Source: Chloroflexota bacterium
Lineage (GTDB): Bacteria > Chloroflexota > UBA6077
Length of the DNA: 10,416 bases
NCBI GenBank assembly: GCA_023380955.1
Contig: JAMCTB010000016.1
Span: forward strand, 1 to 10,416
Direction of reading: 5' to 3'
In this document: positions 1 through 6,740 of the stretch, in pieces
Layout: the number at the start of each line of letters is the position of its first letter
Numbering within the stretch: the first letter of the stretch is position 1
Made by a program: the position numbers and the translations under genes
The notes under the pieces: model-generated
Databases searched by the model: none
What the model was told of the DNA's origin: nothing
Seen by the model: only the letters and a program-made list of their open reading frames with translations

Positions 1-87
1 CAACTGGTTATCAGCCATCGCCACCTGGCCGATCAATCCACCGAACACTGGGCGCGTCGGCTCGAAGCCGCCCTCCTCGCCGCCTGA
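1..87 (+). CDS. 3' end of an unidentified upstream gene (partial)
   Basis: Frame 1 is open from the window edge and ends at TGA (85-87), giving a 28-residue tail that reads QLVISHRHLADQ, then STEHWARRLEAALLAA. The Glu/Ala/Arg-rich, helix-like ending is typical of a genuine protein C-terminus, and the enolase-superfamily gene follows on the same strand after 117 bases. The fragment is too short to assign a family and I do not recognise it. It could belong to the same catabolic locus as the next gene, but nothing visible proves this. Confidence 0.5.
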   Translation, partial: QLVISHRHLADQSTEHWARRLEAALLAA

Positions 88-204
88 GACCTTCCAACGA
101 AGTTTGCGCAATCCTGGATACAGTACCGGTCCCAGCAGCACCACGCCGATGGCACGCCTATTGCGGCAGGCATGTTGAACAAGCCTTCAGCAAAGGATCG
201 AACG

Positions 205-1308
205 ATGGCCGGGTTTGGCAGCAGCGTACCCATAGAGAAGGTGGAGGTTTCCGCCTACAGGATACCCACCGACTTCCCCGAATCCGACGGCAGCTACGAA
301 TGGGACGAGACCACCCTCGTCGTCGCTGAGGCGACGGCCGGGGGCATCCGCGGCCTCGGCTACTCCTACGCCGACGCGGCCACCGCCCAACTGATCAAAG
401 ACCACCTGGCGGATAGGGTCAAGGATCTCGACGCCATGGCGATCCAGGGGGCCTGGACCGCCATGGTCCACTCCATCCGAAACCTGGGCCGGCCTGGCAT
501 CGCTTCCATGGCGATCTCCGCAGTCGACGTGGCGCTCTGGGACCTGAAGGCGCGGCTGCTGGAGCTGCCCCTGGCGAAGCTGCTGGGGATGGTACGCGAC
601 GCGGTGCCCATCTACGGAAGCGGAGGCTTCACCTCCTACTCCGACCAACAGCTGGCACAGCAGTTGGGCGGGTGGGTCGCGCAGGGGATCCCCCGAGTGA
701 AGATGAAGATCGGCCGCGACGCGACCGCGGACAGGCGTCGGGTCCACGTCGCCCGGAACGCCGTCGGTCCCGATGCCCAGCTGTTCGTCGACGCCGACGG
801 CGGCTACAGCCGGAAACAAGCCCTGGACCAGGCCGAGTACTTCGCCCAGCTGGGGGTGACCTGGTTCGAGGAGCCGGTCTCCTCCGACGACCTGGAGGGA
901 CTGCACCTGATGAGAGACCGCGCCCCGGCCGGCATGGACGTCGCCGCCGGCGAGTATGGCTGCGACCAGTTCTACTTCCGGCGGATGCTGGAGGCGCAGG
1001 CGGTGGACGTGCTGCAGGCGGACGCCACACGCTGCGCCGGCATCACCGGCTGGCTTCGGGCCGGTGCCCTGTGCGAGGCCCATTCCCTGCCCTTCTCGGC
1101 CCATGCCGCCCCCTCGATCCACCTCCACCCCTGCTGCGCGGTGAGCGCCCCGTGCAACCTGGAGTACTTCCACGATCACGTCCGGATCGAGAAGATGCTC
1201 TTCGACGGGGCGGTCTCGCCGGTCAACGGCGCCCTGCACCCGGACCTCTCACGGCCGGGCCTCGGGCTCGAGCTGAAGCGGTCCGAGGCTGCACGGTTCG
1301 CGATTTAG
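205..1308 (+). CDS. Enolase-superfamily enzyme, mandelate racemase subgroup (probable acid sugar or hydroxy-acid dehydratase/racemase)
   Basis: This is a 367-residue cytoplasmic enzyme expected to abstract a proton alpha to a carboxylate with Mg2+ help. It has an N-terminal capping domain (about 1-125) and a C-terminal barrel. Counting from the ATG at 205, the barrel carries the K-x-K pair K166/K168 (RVKMKIG), metal ligands D196 (FVDADGGY), E222 (WFEEP) and E250 (AAGEYG), a D273/H300 dyad (QADATRCAGITGW and SAHAAP) and E320 (NLEYF). From memory these fall within a few residues of K164/K166, D195, E221, E247, D270, H297 and E317 of mandelate racemase, so the full machinery is present. An in-frame ATG at 172 would add 11 residues. 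I prefer 205 because AAAGGA (192-197) lies 7 bases upstream, while 172 has a poorly spaced site. The substrate is not predictable; the family includes galactarate, gluconate and fuconate dehydratases. The rraA relic downstream fits an organic-acid pathway. Confidence 0.9.
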   Translation: MAGFGSSVPIEKVEVSAYRIPTDFPESDGSYEWDETTLVVAEATAGGIRGLGYSYADAATAQLIKDHLADRVKDLDAMAIQGAWTAMVHSIRNLGRPGIASMAISAVDVALWDLKARLLELPLAKLLGMVRDAVPIYGSGGFTSYSDQQLAQQLGGWVAQGIPRVKMKIGRDATADRRRVHVARNAVGPDAQLFVDADGGYSRKQALDQAEYFAQLGVTWFEEPVSSDDLEGLHLMRDRAPAGMDVAAGEYGCDQFYFRRMLEAQAVDVLQADATRCAGITGWLRAGALCEAHSLPFSAHAAPSIHLHPCCAVSAPCNLEYFHDHVRIEKMLFDGAVSPVNGALHPDLSRPGLGLELKRSEAARFAI

Positions 1309-1353
1309 CCGCCTGACCCCTACTTCACAATCCTCCGGCCGATAGGGTAAGTT

Positions 1354-1455
1354 GTGGCGACCCGAGCCCTCTTCGAGAAGCTGGCGGGCGAGGAGTCCAA
1401 CCACAAGCTGTTCTTCGAGAGGATTTGGGACGACGAGGTGCTGATCGAGAATTAG
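1354..1455 (+). pseudogene. Relic of a ferritin-like/rubrerythrin-type protein (C-terminal helix only)
   Basis: The short frame starting with GTG and ending at TAG (1453-1455) encodes about 33 residues. It contains ALFEKLAGEESNHKLFFERI, which matches the last helix of rubrerythrin/ferritin-like di-iron proteins, where an E-E-x-x-H element supplies iron ligands. Family members are usually about 140 residues or more, and here the upstream frame is closed by TAA (1348-1350). Everything before the last helix is missing, and I see no continuation in the other frames back to the enolase-superfamily stop. The stop is 11 bases before the rraA start, so the two may once have been adjacent genes. It is unlikely to be functional. 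Assignment rests on motif resemblance over one helix. Confidence 0.5.
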
Positions 1456-1466
1456 AGGATAGACCG

Positions 1467-1775
1467 ATGTCGATCGAGGAAGTCGTCAACGCGTTCAAGC
1501 GGGTCCCCAGCGGACACGTGACGGACGCCATGGTCCGCCTCGGGCTATCCGGTTGGTCGGAGGGAGTAACGCCTCTTTCGCCCGAGGCTCGGCGCTTCGC
1601 CGGTCGCGCCGTGACCTTGCGGTACGGCCCCACCTGGAGCTGACCGCCATCAATGAGCCGGTGGAGTTCGCCGGAGCCATGATCCGGCCGGGTGACGTCG
1701 TGGTGGGCGATGGTGATGGCATCGTCGTCGTTCCCGCGGAGCAAGCAGAGGAGGTGCTGCTCGATTCTACTGTGG
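1467..1775 (+). pseudogene. rraA: Broken rraA-family gene (internal deletion plus frame change)
   Basis: The ATG at 1467 has a good ribosome site (AGAGGA, 1454-1459) and starts a normal RraA-family N-terminus: SIEEVVNAFKRVPSGHVTDA, then about 23 residues on, RRFAGRAVTLRYGP. The frame ends at TGA (1641-1643). The typical C-terminal segment then appears in another frame from about 1637: INEPVEFAGAMIRPGDVVVG, followed by DGDGIVVVPAEQAEEVLL. The central part of the fold, with the GDVLV...D and GVV-DG-RD elements (roughly 80 residues), is absent. RraA-like proteins of about 160-220 residues include 4-hydroxy-4-methyl-2-oxoglutarate/oxaloacetate lyases and the RNase E inhibitor. Without the central substrate- and metal-binding residues this copy cannot be active. 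A further slip near 1770-1800 is possible, because frame 0 there reads KRAAGESMA, resembling a family C-terminus. Cause: a deletion not divisible by three, or a misassembly. Confidence 0.75.
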
Positions 1776-1996
1776 CACAGAGTATGCGCCGCTCCGCCAC
1801 TCAAGCGGGCTGCTGGCGAGAGCATGGCTCCTTCGAGGGCCAGAACGCGCGCCGGCAGGACGAGGTTGGGGCTGCTCGGAGACTCCGTTTGCCCAACGGG
1901 CGGCCGGGACTCTCCAGCCGATGGTCAACGGTATTCAGGTGGATCAAGGGGCTCAGCGGGAAGCGGCCCCAAGACCTGCTAGAGGAGATTGCACAG
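1771..1996 (+). other. Non-coding remnant and leader before the first transporter
   Basis: No recognisable protein is encoded here beyond a possible frame-slipped end of rraA. The frame of the following transporter stays open right through this stretch from the rraA remnant, but the translated text is compositionally random. A stem-loop with arms GGGGC (1948-1952) and GCCCC (1966-1970) lies just upstream of the ribosome site AGAGGAG (1981-1987). I found no convincing -35/-10 pair. The stretch probably holds the promoter and 5' leader of the transporter. Confidence 0.4.
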
Positions 1997-2731
1997 ATGG
2001 CACAGCAACGGCACGAAGAACCAGAAGAGCGCCCTCGGATGCCTCGTGAGTCGGGGCGGCAGGAGCCGGTTCAGCCGATAGAGGACCGCTGGACCCCCGC
2101 GGGACCGATTCCGGCAAGGGCTCCGGCGGATACGGTAGAGGAGTTGGAGATCCAGGCGCAGGCCACGGTGGCGGACCCCGTGCCCCTCGGGCTGGCAAGC
2201 TTCGCGGGCGCCACCTTCACGGCAAGCGCCGTCAACGCGGGCTGGTTTGGCAACCCGCTGATCGGCCTGGTCGCGGCAGCCCCGATACTGTTCTTCTTCG
2301 GTGGCATATCTCAGTTCATATCGGCCATGTGGGCCTTCCGGAAGGGTAACACCTTCGCAGCGACGGCGTTTGGCTCCTTTGGGGCCTTCAACACCCTGTT
2401 CGCCGTCGTCATCCTGCTGATCGCTGCGGGTACCATCCCGTTGGGCACCGTGCCCGGGGCCTACACCGTGGCGACGACCCTCGCGATGTTCGCCCTGATC
2501 GCCGGCTACCTGGCCTTCGCGGCCACTGGAATCAGTGCGGTGCTGGTGGGGGTGTTGGGCTTCCTGTGCGCGACCTACGGCCTCCTGGCCGCGGGCTTCT
2601 TCATCGGCCCGCCCAACCTGGCCATCGTAGCAGGAGGCTACGCCGGCATCGTCTCGTCGCTGCTGGCCTTCTACGCCTCGGCGGCCATCGTCATCAACAG
2701 CGCCACCAGGCGCGAGGTGCTGCCATTCTAG
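1997..2731 (+). CDS. AceTr (GPR1/FUN34/SatP) family transporter, copy 1
   Basis: A 244-residue inner-membrane protein of the acetate/succinate uptake transporter family, whose members (E. coli SatP, yeast Ady2) import short-chain carboxylates with protons. About 57 hydrophilic residues (acidic, Pro- and Arg-rich) precede six hydrophobic spans at about 62-82, 86-108, 120-146, 155-178, 180-203 and 207-233. Family marks are ADPVPLGLASF (canonical NPAPLGL, with the Asn position now Asp60), FFGGISQF before span 3, AFRKGNTFAATAF, and a C-terminus ending RREVLPF. The start at 1997 is set by AGAGGAG 9 bases upstream. The frame is open far upstream into the rraA remnant, but that part looks non-coding. 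It is a paralogue of the gene at 3044, with very similar DNA in the GGAFRKG-equivalent region and the last span. Substrate (acetate, succinate or another acid) is unknown. Confidence 0.88.
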   Translation: MAQQRHEEPEERPRMPRESGRQEPVQPIEDRWTPAGPIPARAPADTVEELEIQAQATVADPVPLGLASFAGATFTASAVNAGWFGNPLIGLVAAAPILFFFGGISQFISAMWAFRKGNTFAATAFGSFGAFNTLFAVVILLIAAGTIPLGTVPGAYTVATTLAMFALIAGYLAFAATGISAVLVGVLGFLCATYGLLAAGFFIGPPNLAIVAGGYAGIVSSLLAFYASAAIVINSATRREVLPF

Positions 2732-3043
2732 CGAATCGCCATCGACAGCTCTCTCCAGAGGGGGGTGCCGCCGTGCCAAGAAGCAGCACATGGCACGGAG
2801 AATGCGACAACGCCGGTTCCTGACAATCTCTCGGAGGGATCCGTCAGGGGAGATCGTCGGGGCAAAAGCTGGCCCAAGGGGGCGGCTTCCGCGACCCGAG
2901 GTCCAGCAATAGGGCCGGGGCGCGGGTGCCCCGGCTGGGTTACCAGCTTGCAGTCGAAGGGCCGGGTGGACGAGCCGGACCGAGAGACTCAACCGGGCGT
3001 GGATGCCCGGACCCACGGCTGCCGAAAAGGAGATTTTGGGGAA
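2732..3043 (+). promoter_or_regulatory. 312-base hairpin-rich leader between the two transporter genes
   Basis: No protein is recognisable here; the open frame running in from 2765 has random-looking content. Several inverted repeats are visible. CCGTGCCA (2771-2778) pairs with TGGCACGG (2791-2798). CCTGAC (2819-2824) pairs with GTCAGG (2843-2848) and encloses a smaller TCTC/GGGA stem. GCCGGGGC (2914-2921) pairs with GCCCCGGC (2928-2935). GCTGG (2934-2938) pairs with CCAGC (2943-2947) and overlaps the previous arm by two bases, so the two stems compete. No run of T follows any stem, so classical terminators are unlikely. The stretch may be a structured 5' leader or cis-regulatory RNA for the second transporter, or simply GC-rich spacer. 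It matches no riboswitch class that I could recognise by eye. Confidence 0.35.
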
Positions 3044-3772
3044 ATGGCAACGCAACGACGGCCAGATCGAGAACGGATGGAATCCCCACTGAATCCCCAT
3101 GAGGAGCAGTGGACGGTATCTGGGCCCATCAGGCCCGTCGCTCCTGAGGAGCGCATCCAGGAACTGGAGCTGAACGCGCACGCCACCGTGGCCGACGCTG
3201 CGCCGCTGGGGTTGGCAGCCTTCGCGGCTACCACCTTCACCCTGGGCTCGGCCCTGGCAGGCTGGCAGGGCATCGTCTCTCCGGGTGGAGTACCAGGCGT
3301 AGCAGGTTTTGTTGCCGCGATACCTCTGCTGATCATCTTCGGCGGCATCGCCCAGTTCATAGCCGCCATGTGGGCCTTCCGGAAGGGCAGCACCTTCTGG
3401 GCGACCTTCCTGGGCGTCTTCGGCTCCCTGTACGCTACCCTGGGGTTGAGCATCCTCTTGGCCGGAGCCACCGGCATTCCGGTAGGCGCCACGACCTCGG
3501 ATGTGGCCACGGGCGTTGGGGTAGCGATGTTCGCCTTTATCGCCGGCTACCTCACCTGGGCAGCGATGGGCGAGAGCTCGGTGATGGTCTGGGTGGCGGG
3601 CTTCCTGACGGCCTCACTGGCACTGCTGTCGGCGGGGTTCTTCATCGGGGGCAACTTCTTGATCTTCTGGGCCTCGGGCTACGCGGCGATCGCTTCGGCG
3701 CTGGGCGCCTTCTACGCCTCGGCCGCCATCGTCATCAACAGCACTATGCAGAGAGAAGTGCTGCCGTACTAA
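3044..3772 (+). CDS. AceTr (GPR1/FUN34/SatP) family transporter, copy 2
   Basis: A 242-residue six-span membrane protein paralogous to the gene at 1997. The hydrophilic leader (about 48 residues) shares the W-T-x-x-GPI element and the E-L-E/A-TVAD run with copy 1. The signature is altered further: ADAAPLGLAAF replaces canonical NPAPLGL. IIFGGIAQFIAAMWAFRKGS, the FYASAAIVINS last span and the QREVLPY end are close to copy 1. The loop between spans 1 and 2 is longer (IVSPGGVPGVAG) than in copy 1. The chosen ATG follows AAAAGGAGA (3025-3033) with GGGGAA nearer the start; an upstream in-frame start at 2765 would add 93 residues without family resemblance. The gene is the last of the plus-strand block and is followed by two stem-loops. 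It may have a different acid preference from copy 1, or the pair may function together; both are inference. Confidence 0.88.
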   Translation: MATQRRPDRERMESPLNPHEEQWTVSGPIRPVAPEERIQELELNAHATVADAAPLGLAAFAATTFTLGSALAGWQGIVSPGGVPGVAGFVAAIPLLIIFGGIAQFIAAMWAFRKGSTFWATFLGVFGSLYATLGLSILLAGATGIPVGATTSDVATGVGVAMFAFIAGYLTWAAMGESSVMVWVAGFLTASLALLSAGFFIGGNFLIFWASGYAAIASALGAFYASAAIVINSTMQREVLPY

Positions 3773-3773
3773 C

Positions 3774-3789
3774 GGACCCGAATGGGTCC
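3774..3789 (+). terminator. Stem-loop just after transporter copy 2
   Basis: GGACCC (3774-3779) and GGGTCC (3784-3789) form a perfect 6-bp stem with a GAAT loop, starting one base after the TAA stop (3770-3772). There is no T tract. It probably helps end or stabilise the 3' end of the transporter transcript. Confidence 0.4.
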
Positions 3790-3799
3790 CATCGAGGGT

Positions 3800-3827
3800 G
3801 TAGGGGCGGTTCGCGAACCGCCCCTAC
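3800..3827. repeat. Perfect 28-base palindrome between convergent genes (possible two-way terminator or dispersed repeat)
   Basis: The left arm GTAGGGGCGGTTCG (3800-3813) is followed immediately by its exact reverse complement (3814-3827), so the 28 bases are fully palindromic. It sits in the 61-base gap between the stop codons of the transporter (3772) and the minus-strand macroglobulin gene (3834). That is where a bidirectional terminator would be placed, although T runs are missing. I recall closely similar GGGGCG...CGCCCC palindromes scattered between genes in Chloroflexota, so it may equally be a copy of a dispersed intergenic repeat. The palindrome is certain; its role is not. Confidence 0.6.
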
Positions 3828-3833
3828 GCGTCT

Positions 3834-6740
3834 CTACTGCCCTGCGACGGTGAACTTGCTCCCCTCGCTGCGTCCCTGCACCGCAGGGAAGTACATCTCG
3901 TAGCCGCGGGCGGGGAGCGCCTGGAACTCACCCGAACTGGTGGCTCGCGCCAGATAGCTATACTCGTAGCTCCCCTTCGGGAGGTAGGTGGCGAAGAGGG
4001 CCACCCGGTCGTCCCGCGGCTCCACGTGGTTGAAGTAATCGTACTTCCACCAGGGAGGGCCAGACTTCCCCTGGGCCATCTCCTCCTTGCTGCGGCCGCC
4101 GGTCTCCTCTCGGGCCGCCAGGCTGCTGGTCTTCAGCCTGGTGTCCACCGCTTCCAGACCCGAGGGAAGTGGATCCTCCACCATCAGGTAGTGCAGATCC
4201 TGCAGGGCAACCACCGTCAGCTTCACCTTCACCGTCTCGCCCGGCGCCACCTGGGTGACGGGTCCCGAGGCCTCGTCGCCCAGCCGGTAGTACTCCCGCA
4301 GCAGCGCCAGCCCCTCCGCCGTGGCCGCGACCCTCTCGCCGGGCATGAAGTAGCGGAGCGCCGCGCTGTAGTACAGCTTGCCCTCGCCGCTCTGGCCCGA
4401 GAGAGGCTTGGCCCGAGCGACGGTCAATCGGTTGTCGGCGCCCAGCAGCAACTCCTTCACCTGTACCACCAGTCGCTTGGAGTCACCGACGTTCTCGCGG
4501 TTCACGCTCTCCGTGGCCAGCTCCTTGCCATTCAGGCTGACCCTGTAGGCGAAGTCCGCCTTCAGCTCGCCGCTGGCCTCCAGGTAGTCGGTCAGCGCCA
4601 GCAAGCTCGCGGCCGTCTCCTGGGTGGTGGCCCAGTGGCCCTCCTTGCGGGCCACCATCAGCCAGCGCACGGCCGAGGGGATCGTCGAGTTGTCGGGGGC
4701 GGCCCTTACCAGCGCGTCCAAGACGATGGCCGTGCTCCGGGCGTTGGTGTCCATGGTTCGATAGTCGGGTTGGGCCTCCTCCCAGTGGGCTCCCGTGGCG
4801 CTGGCGATGGCTGCACCCGACAGATCGGATACGAGGCTCATCAACTTCCCCTCCTGCCCGGAGGCTTGCTGCCCCTGGAGGGCGAGGAGGAGGTAGGCCT
4901 TACCGTAGTTGCCCAGGATCGCCCTCCGGTCGTAGAGGGCGTTGGTCAAGCCCAGATCCCCCTTGCCGGCCAGGGTCAGGGCGTACAGCACGTAGGCCCG
5001 GCTGTTTGGGTTCTCGGGGTGCTGGGCGTCGGAGGGGGCGTCCAGGGATCGCCGGAGGAATCGGGCAGCCCGGTCCAGAACCCCCTGGTCCACGCTGTAG
5101 CCCGCCCGTCGGGCTTCGGCGAGACCCTGGAGGACGTAAGCCGTGATCCACTGATCGCTGCCGTCGTCGGGCCACCAGCCCCAGCCGCCGTCGGGCTTCT
5201 GGCCGGCATACAGCCGCTGCAGGCTCCGCCCCACGATGGAGGGCAGCTGTCCCGCGATCCCCTGGCCGTCGGGCAGCCCCACCTTGTCGAAGGCCCGCTG
5301 CATCACCACCCGGGGCAGGAAGCGGCTTACCGTCTGCTCAGTGCACTCGTAGGGAAACTCCTCCAGGAAGCGGGCCGAGTATTGCATTCCCGCCGCCAGG
5401 GAAGGGGTGGTTTCCACCGTCAACTCGCCCAGGGCCGGGTTCGCGCCCTCAGGCACTGCCACCAACTCCGTGGTGGAGTCCCGCACTTCACCGGAGGTGG
5501 CGACCACCTCCGCCGTGGTGAGGCTGTTCACCGGCAGGGTTATCTCCACGCTGTCCCCGGGCACCCCTTCCGTGATAGGCTTGGCCGCCAGAGTCAGCAC
5601 AGCCTTGGCCCCACCGCCCGGGACGCCCGGCACCTGGACCGGCCACTCCAGCCGCTGCTGGCCGCCGGCCGCCACCCGCACCCGCTGGGGGGCGAAGCCG
5701 CTTCCCTCCTCGGGCTGAACCCCCCTGGCCGACAGGGAGACCTCCACCTCCACCTCCCGGTCGGTGTAGTTGTGGAGCAGAGTAGCCAGCCGGAGGTGGT
5801 CGCCCATCAACAGGAAGCGAGGGAAGGCCGGACGCAGCAGCAGACTCTTGCTGGTGACCGCGTCGACCGTGGCGCTGCCTACCTCGGTGGCGGCGGTGAC
5901 GCCCTTCGCCGTGGCCCTCCAGGTAGTCAGGTTGTCCGGCAGCTTCACCTTGACCTGCGCCTCACCCTCGTCGTCGGTGCGCACTCGTGGATCCCAGAAG
6001 GCGGTATCCTGGAACTCCCGACGCAGGCCGTCGAAGTCGCCGCCCCCACCACCGGCCCCCTTGTTCTCCCGTGGGATGTTCTCGTTGTACCGCTCTATGG
6101 ACTGAGTCAGGGTCGAGGAGGTGCCGATGCCGAGCCCTCGCCGTCCCCAGAAGCTATCGATCAACCCTCGCGACTTGTCGTCGGCCAGCGCCAACACCGA
6201 GGCGTCCACCACGCCGAGGGAAAGCTCCGCCGGCACCCCTTTGCCCCTGGCATCGCTGGTCTTCACCGTGTAGGTCGCCGTCTCCCCCGGCTGGTAGCGA
6301 GGCTTGTCAGTGGACAGATCGATCTTCAGTGCCTTGTCGGCCACGGCGACCTTCAGCTCGCCGTACCCCACCTTGAAGCCGGGAACCCCGTTGGCGCCAC
6401 CACCTTTGAACAGGACCGTCGAGACGTACACGTTGGGCAGGTATTCGCTCAGCACCGGGATCTCCAGGGTCTCGCTGTTGCCCTTGAGCCGCACCACCCG
6501 CTGGCTGAGCAGCTTGCCCCGCTCGATGGTAACCAGCGCCAGCGACTCCTGCATGGGGGAGGGGATCAGCATCCTGGCCGTGTCCCCGACCCCGTACTCC
6601 TTCCGATCGGCGATCAACTCCAGCCGATCGTTGCTCTCCATGCGCCAGCCGGCGTATCCGCTGCCGGACACGTAGAGGTAGGTAGCAGAGCGGTTCCGGT
6701 TGCCCTTGGGATCCGCTACCTCCGCCACCACTCGCACCGA
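3834..6740 (-). CDS. Alpha-2-macroglobulin-family protein, C-terminal part (downstream of the frameshift; carries the thioester)
   Basis: This is the downstream 968 codons of the macroglobulin gene that begins at 9741, continuing in another frame after an extra base at 6741-6744. It has no convincing start or ribosome site of its own; a start at 6854 would begin with out-of-frame residues. Counted on the restored protein, it resumes at residue 1001 (SVRVVAEVADPKG) with further macroglobulin beta domains. A glycine-rich stretch GAGGGGGDFDG (about residue 1228, bases near 6030-6059) lies where a protease bait loop is expected. The central A2M domain follows (FWDPRVRTDDEGEAQVKVKL). Next is the thioester helical domain with FPYECTEQTVSRFLP, whose C-T-E-Q (bases 5334-5345, Cys1466) forms the reactive thioester, and GGWGWWPDDGSDQWITAY. 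A receptor-like C-terminal domain ends at TAG (3834-3836). Such proteins trap attacking proteases at the cell envelope. Confidence 0.85.
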   Translation of the reverse strand, partial: SVRVVAEVADPKGNRNRSATYLYVSGSGYAGWRMESNDRLELIADRKEYGVGDTARMLIPSPMQESLALVTIERGKLLSQRVVRLKGNSETLEIPVLSEYLPNVYVSTVLFKGGGANGVPGFKVGYGELKVAVADKALKIDLSTDKPRYQPGETATYTVKTSDARGKGVPAELSLGVVDASVLALADDKSRGLIDSFWGRRGLGIGTSSTLTQSIERYNENIPRENKGAGGGGGDFDGLRREFQDTAFWDPRVRTDDEGEAQVKVKLPDNLTTWRATAKGVTAATEVGSATVDAVTSKSLLLRPAFPRFLLMGDHLRLATLLHNYTDREVEVEVSLSARGVQPEEGSGFAPQRVRVAAGGQQRLEWPVQVPGVPGGGAKAVLTLAAKPITEGVPGDSVEITLPVNSLTTAEVVATSGEVRDSTTELVAVPEGANPALGELTVETTPSLAAGMQYSARFLEEFPYECTEQTVSRFLPRVVMQRAFDKVGLPDGQGIAGQLPSIVGRSLQRLYAGQKPDGGWGWWPDDGSDQWITAYVLQGLAEARRAGYSVDQGVLDRAARFLRRSLDAPSDAQHPENPNSRAYVLYALTLAGKGDLGLTNALYDRRAILGNYGKAYLLLALQGQQASGQEGKLMSLVSDLSGAAIASATGAHWEEAQPDYRTMDTNARSTAIVLDALVRAAPDNSTIPSAVRWLMVARKEGHWATTQETAASLLALTDYLEASGELKADFAYRVSLNGKELATESVNRENVGDSKRLVVQVKELLLGADNRLTVARAKPLSGQSGEGKLYYSAALRYFMPGERVAATAEGLALLREYYRLGDEASGPVTQVAPGETVKVKLTVVALQDLHYLMVEDPLPSGLEAVDTRLKTSSLAAREETGGRSKEEMAQGKSGPPWWKYDYFNHVEPRDDRVALFATYLPKGSYEYSYLARATSSGEFQALPARGYEMYFPAVQGRSEGSKFTVAGQ

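Noticed and set aside
88..204. Possible sigma-70-type promoter before the enolase-superfamily gene
   Set aside because: TTCCAA and GATACA are the only near matches and are spaced 19 bases apart; too weak to annotate.
187..1239. Long open frame on the minus strand opposite the enolase-superfamily gene (350 codons)
   Set aside because: Low-complexity Gly/Val/Arg/His-rich translation with no family resemblance; it is the GC-driven mirror of a clearly real gene.
1553..2731. Single 392-codon frame joining the rraA C-terminus to transporter copy 1 as a natural fusion
   Set aside because: The stretch between about 1775 and 1996 looks non-coding, a strong ribosome site precedes the ATG at 1997, and the paralogue at 3044 starts at the equivalent place without an RraA part.
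2765..3043. N-terminal extension of transporter copy 2 starting at 2765
   Set aside because: No resemblance to copy 1 or to the family, random composition, and a good ribosome site precedes the ATG at 3044.
1979..3181. Minus-strand 400-codon frame across both transporters
   Set aside because: It is antisense to membrane-protein genes with clear motifs, and its own translation has no recognisable domain.
6307..6740. Tail of the upstream macroglobulin frame as an additional domain
   Set aside because: After the G4 run this frame is out of register; the same bases encode good macroglobulin sequence in the other frame.
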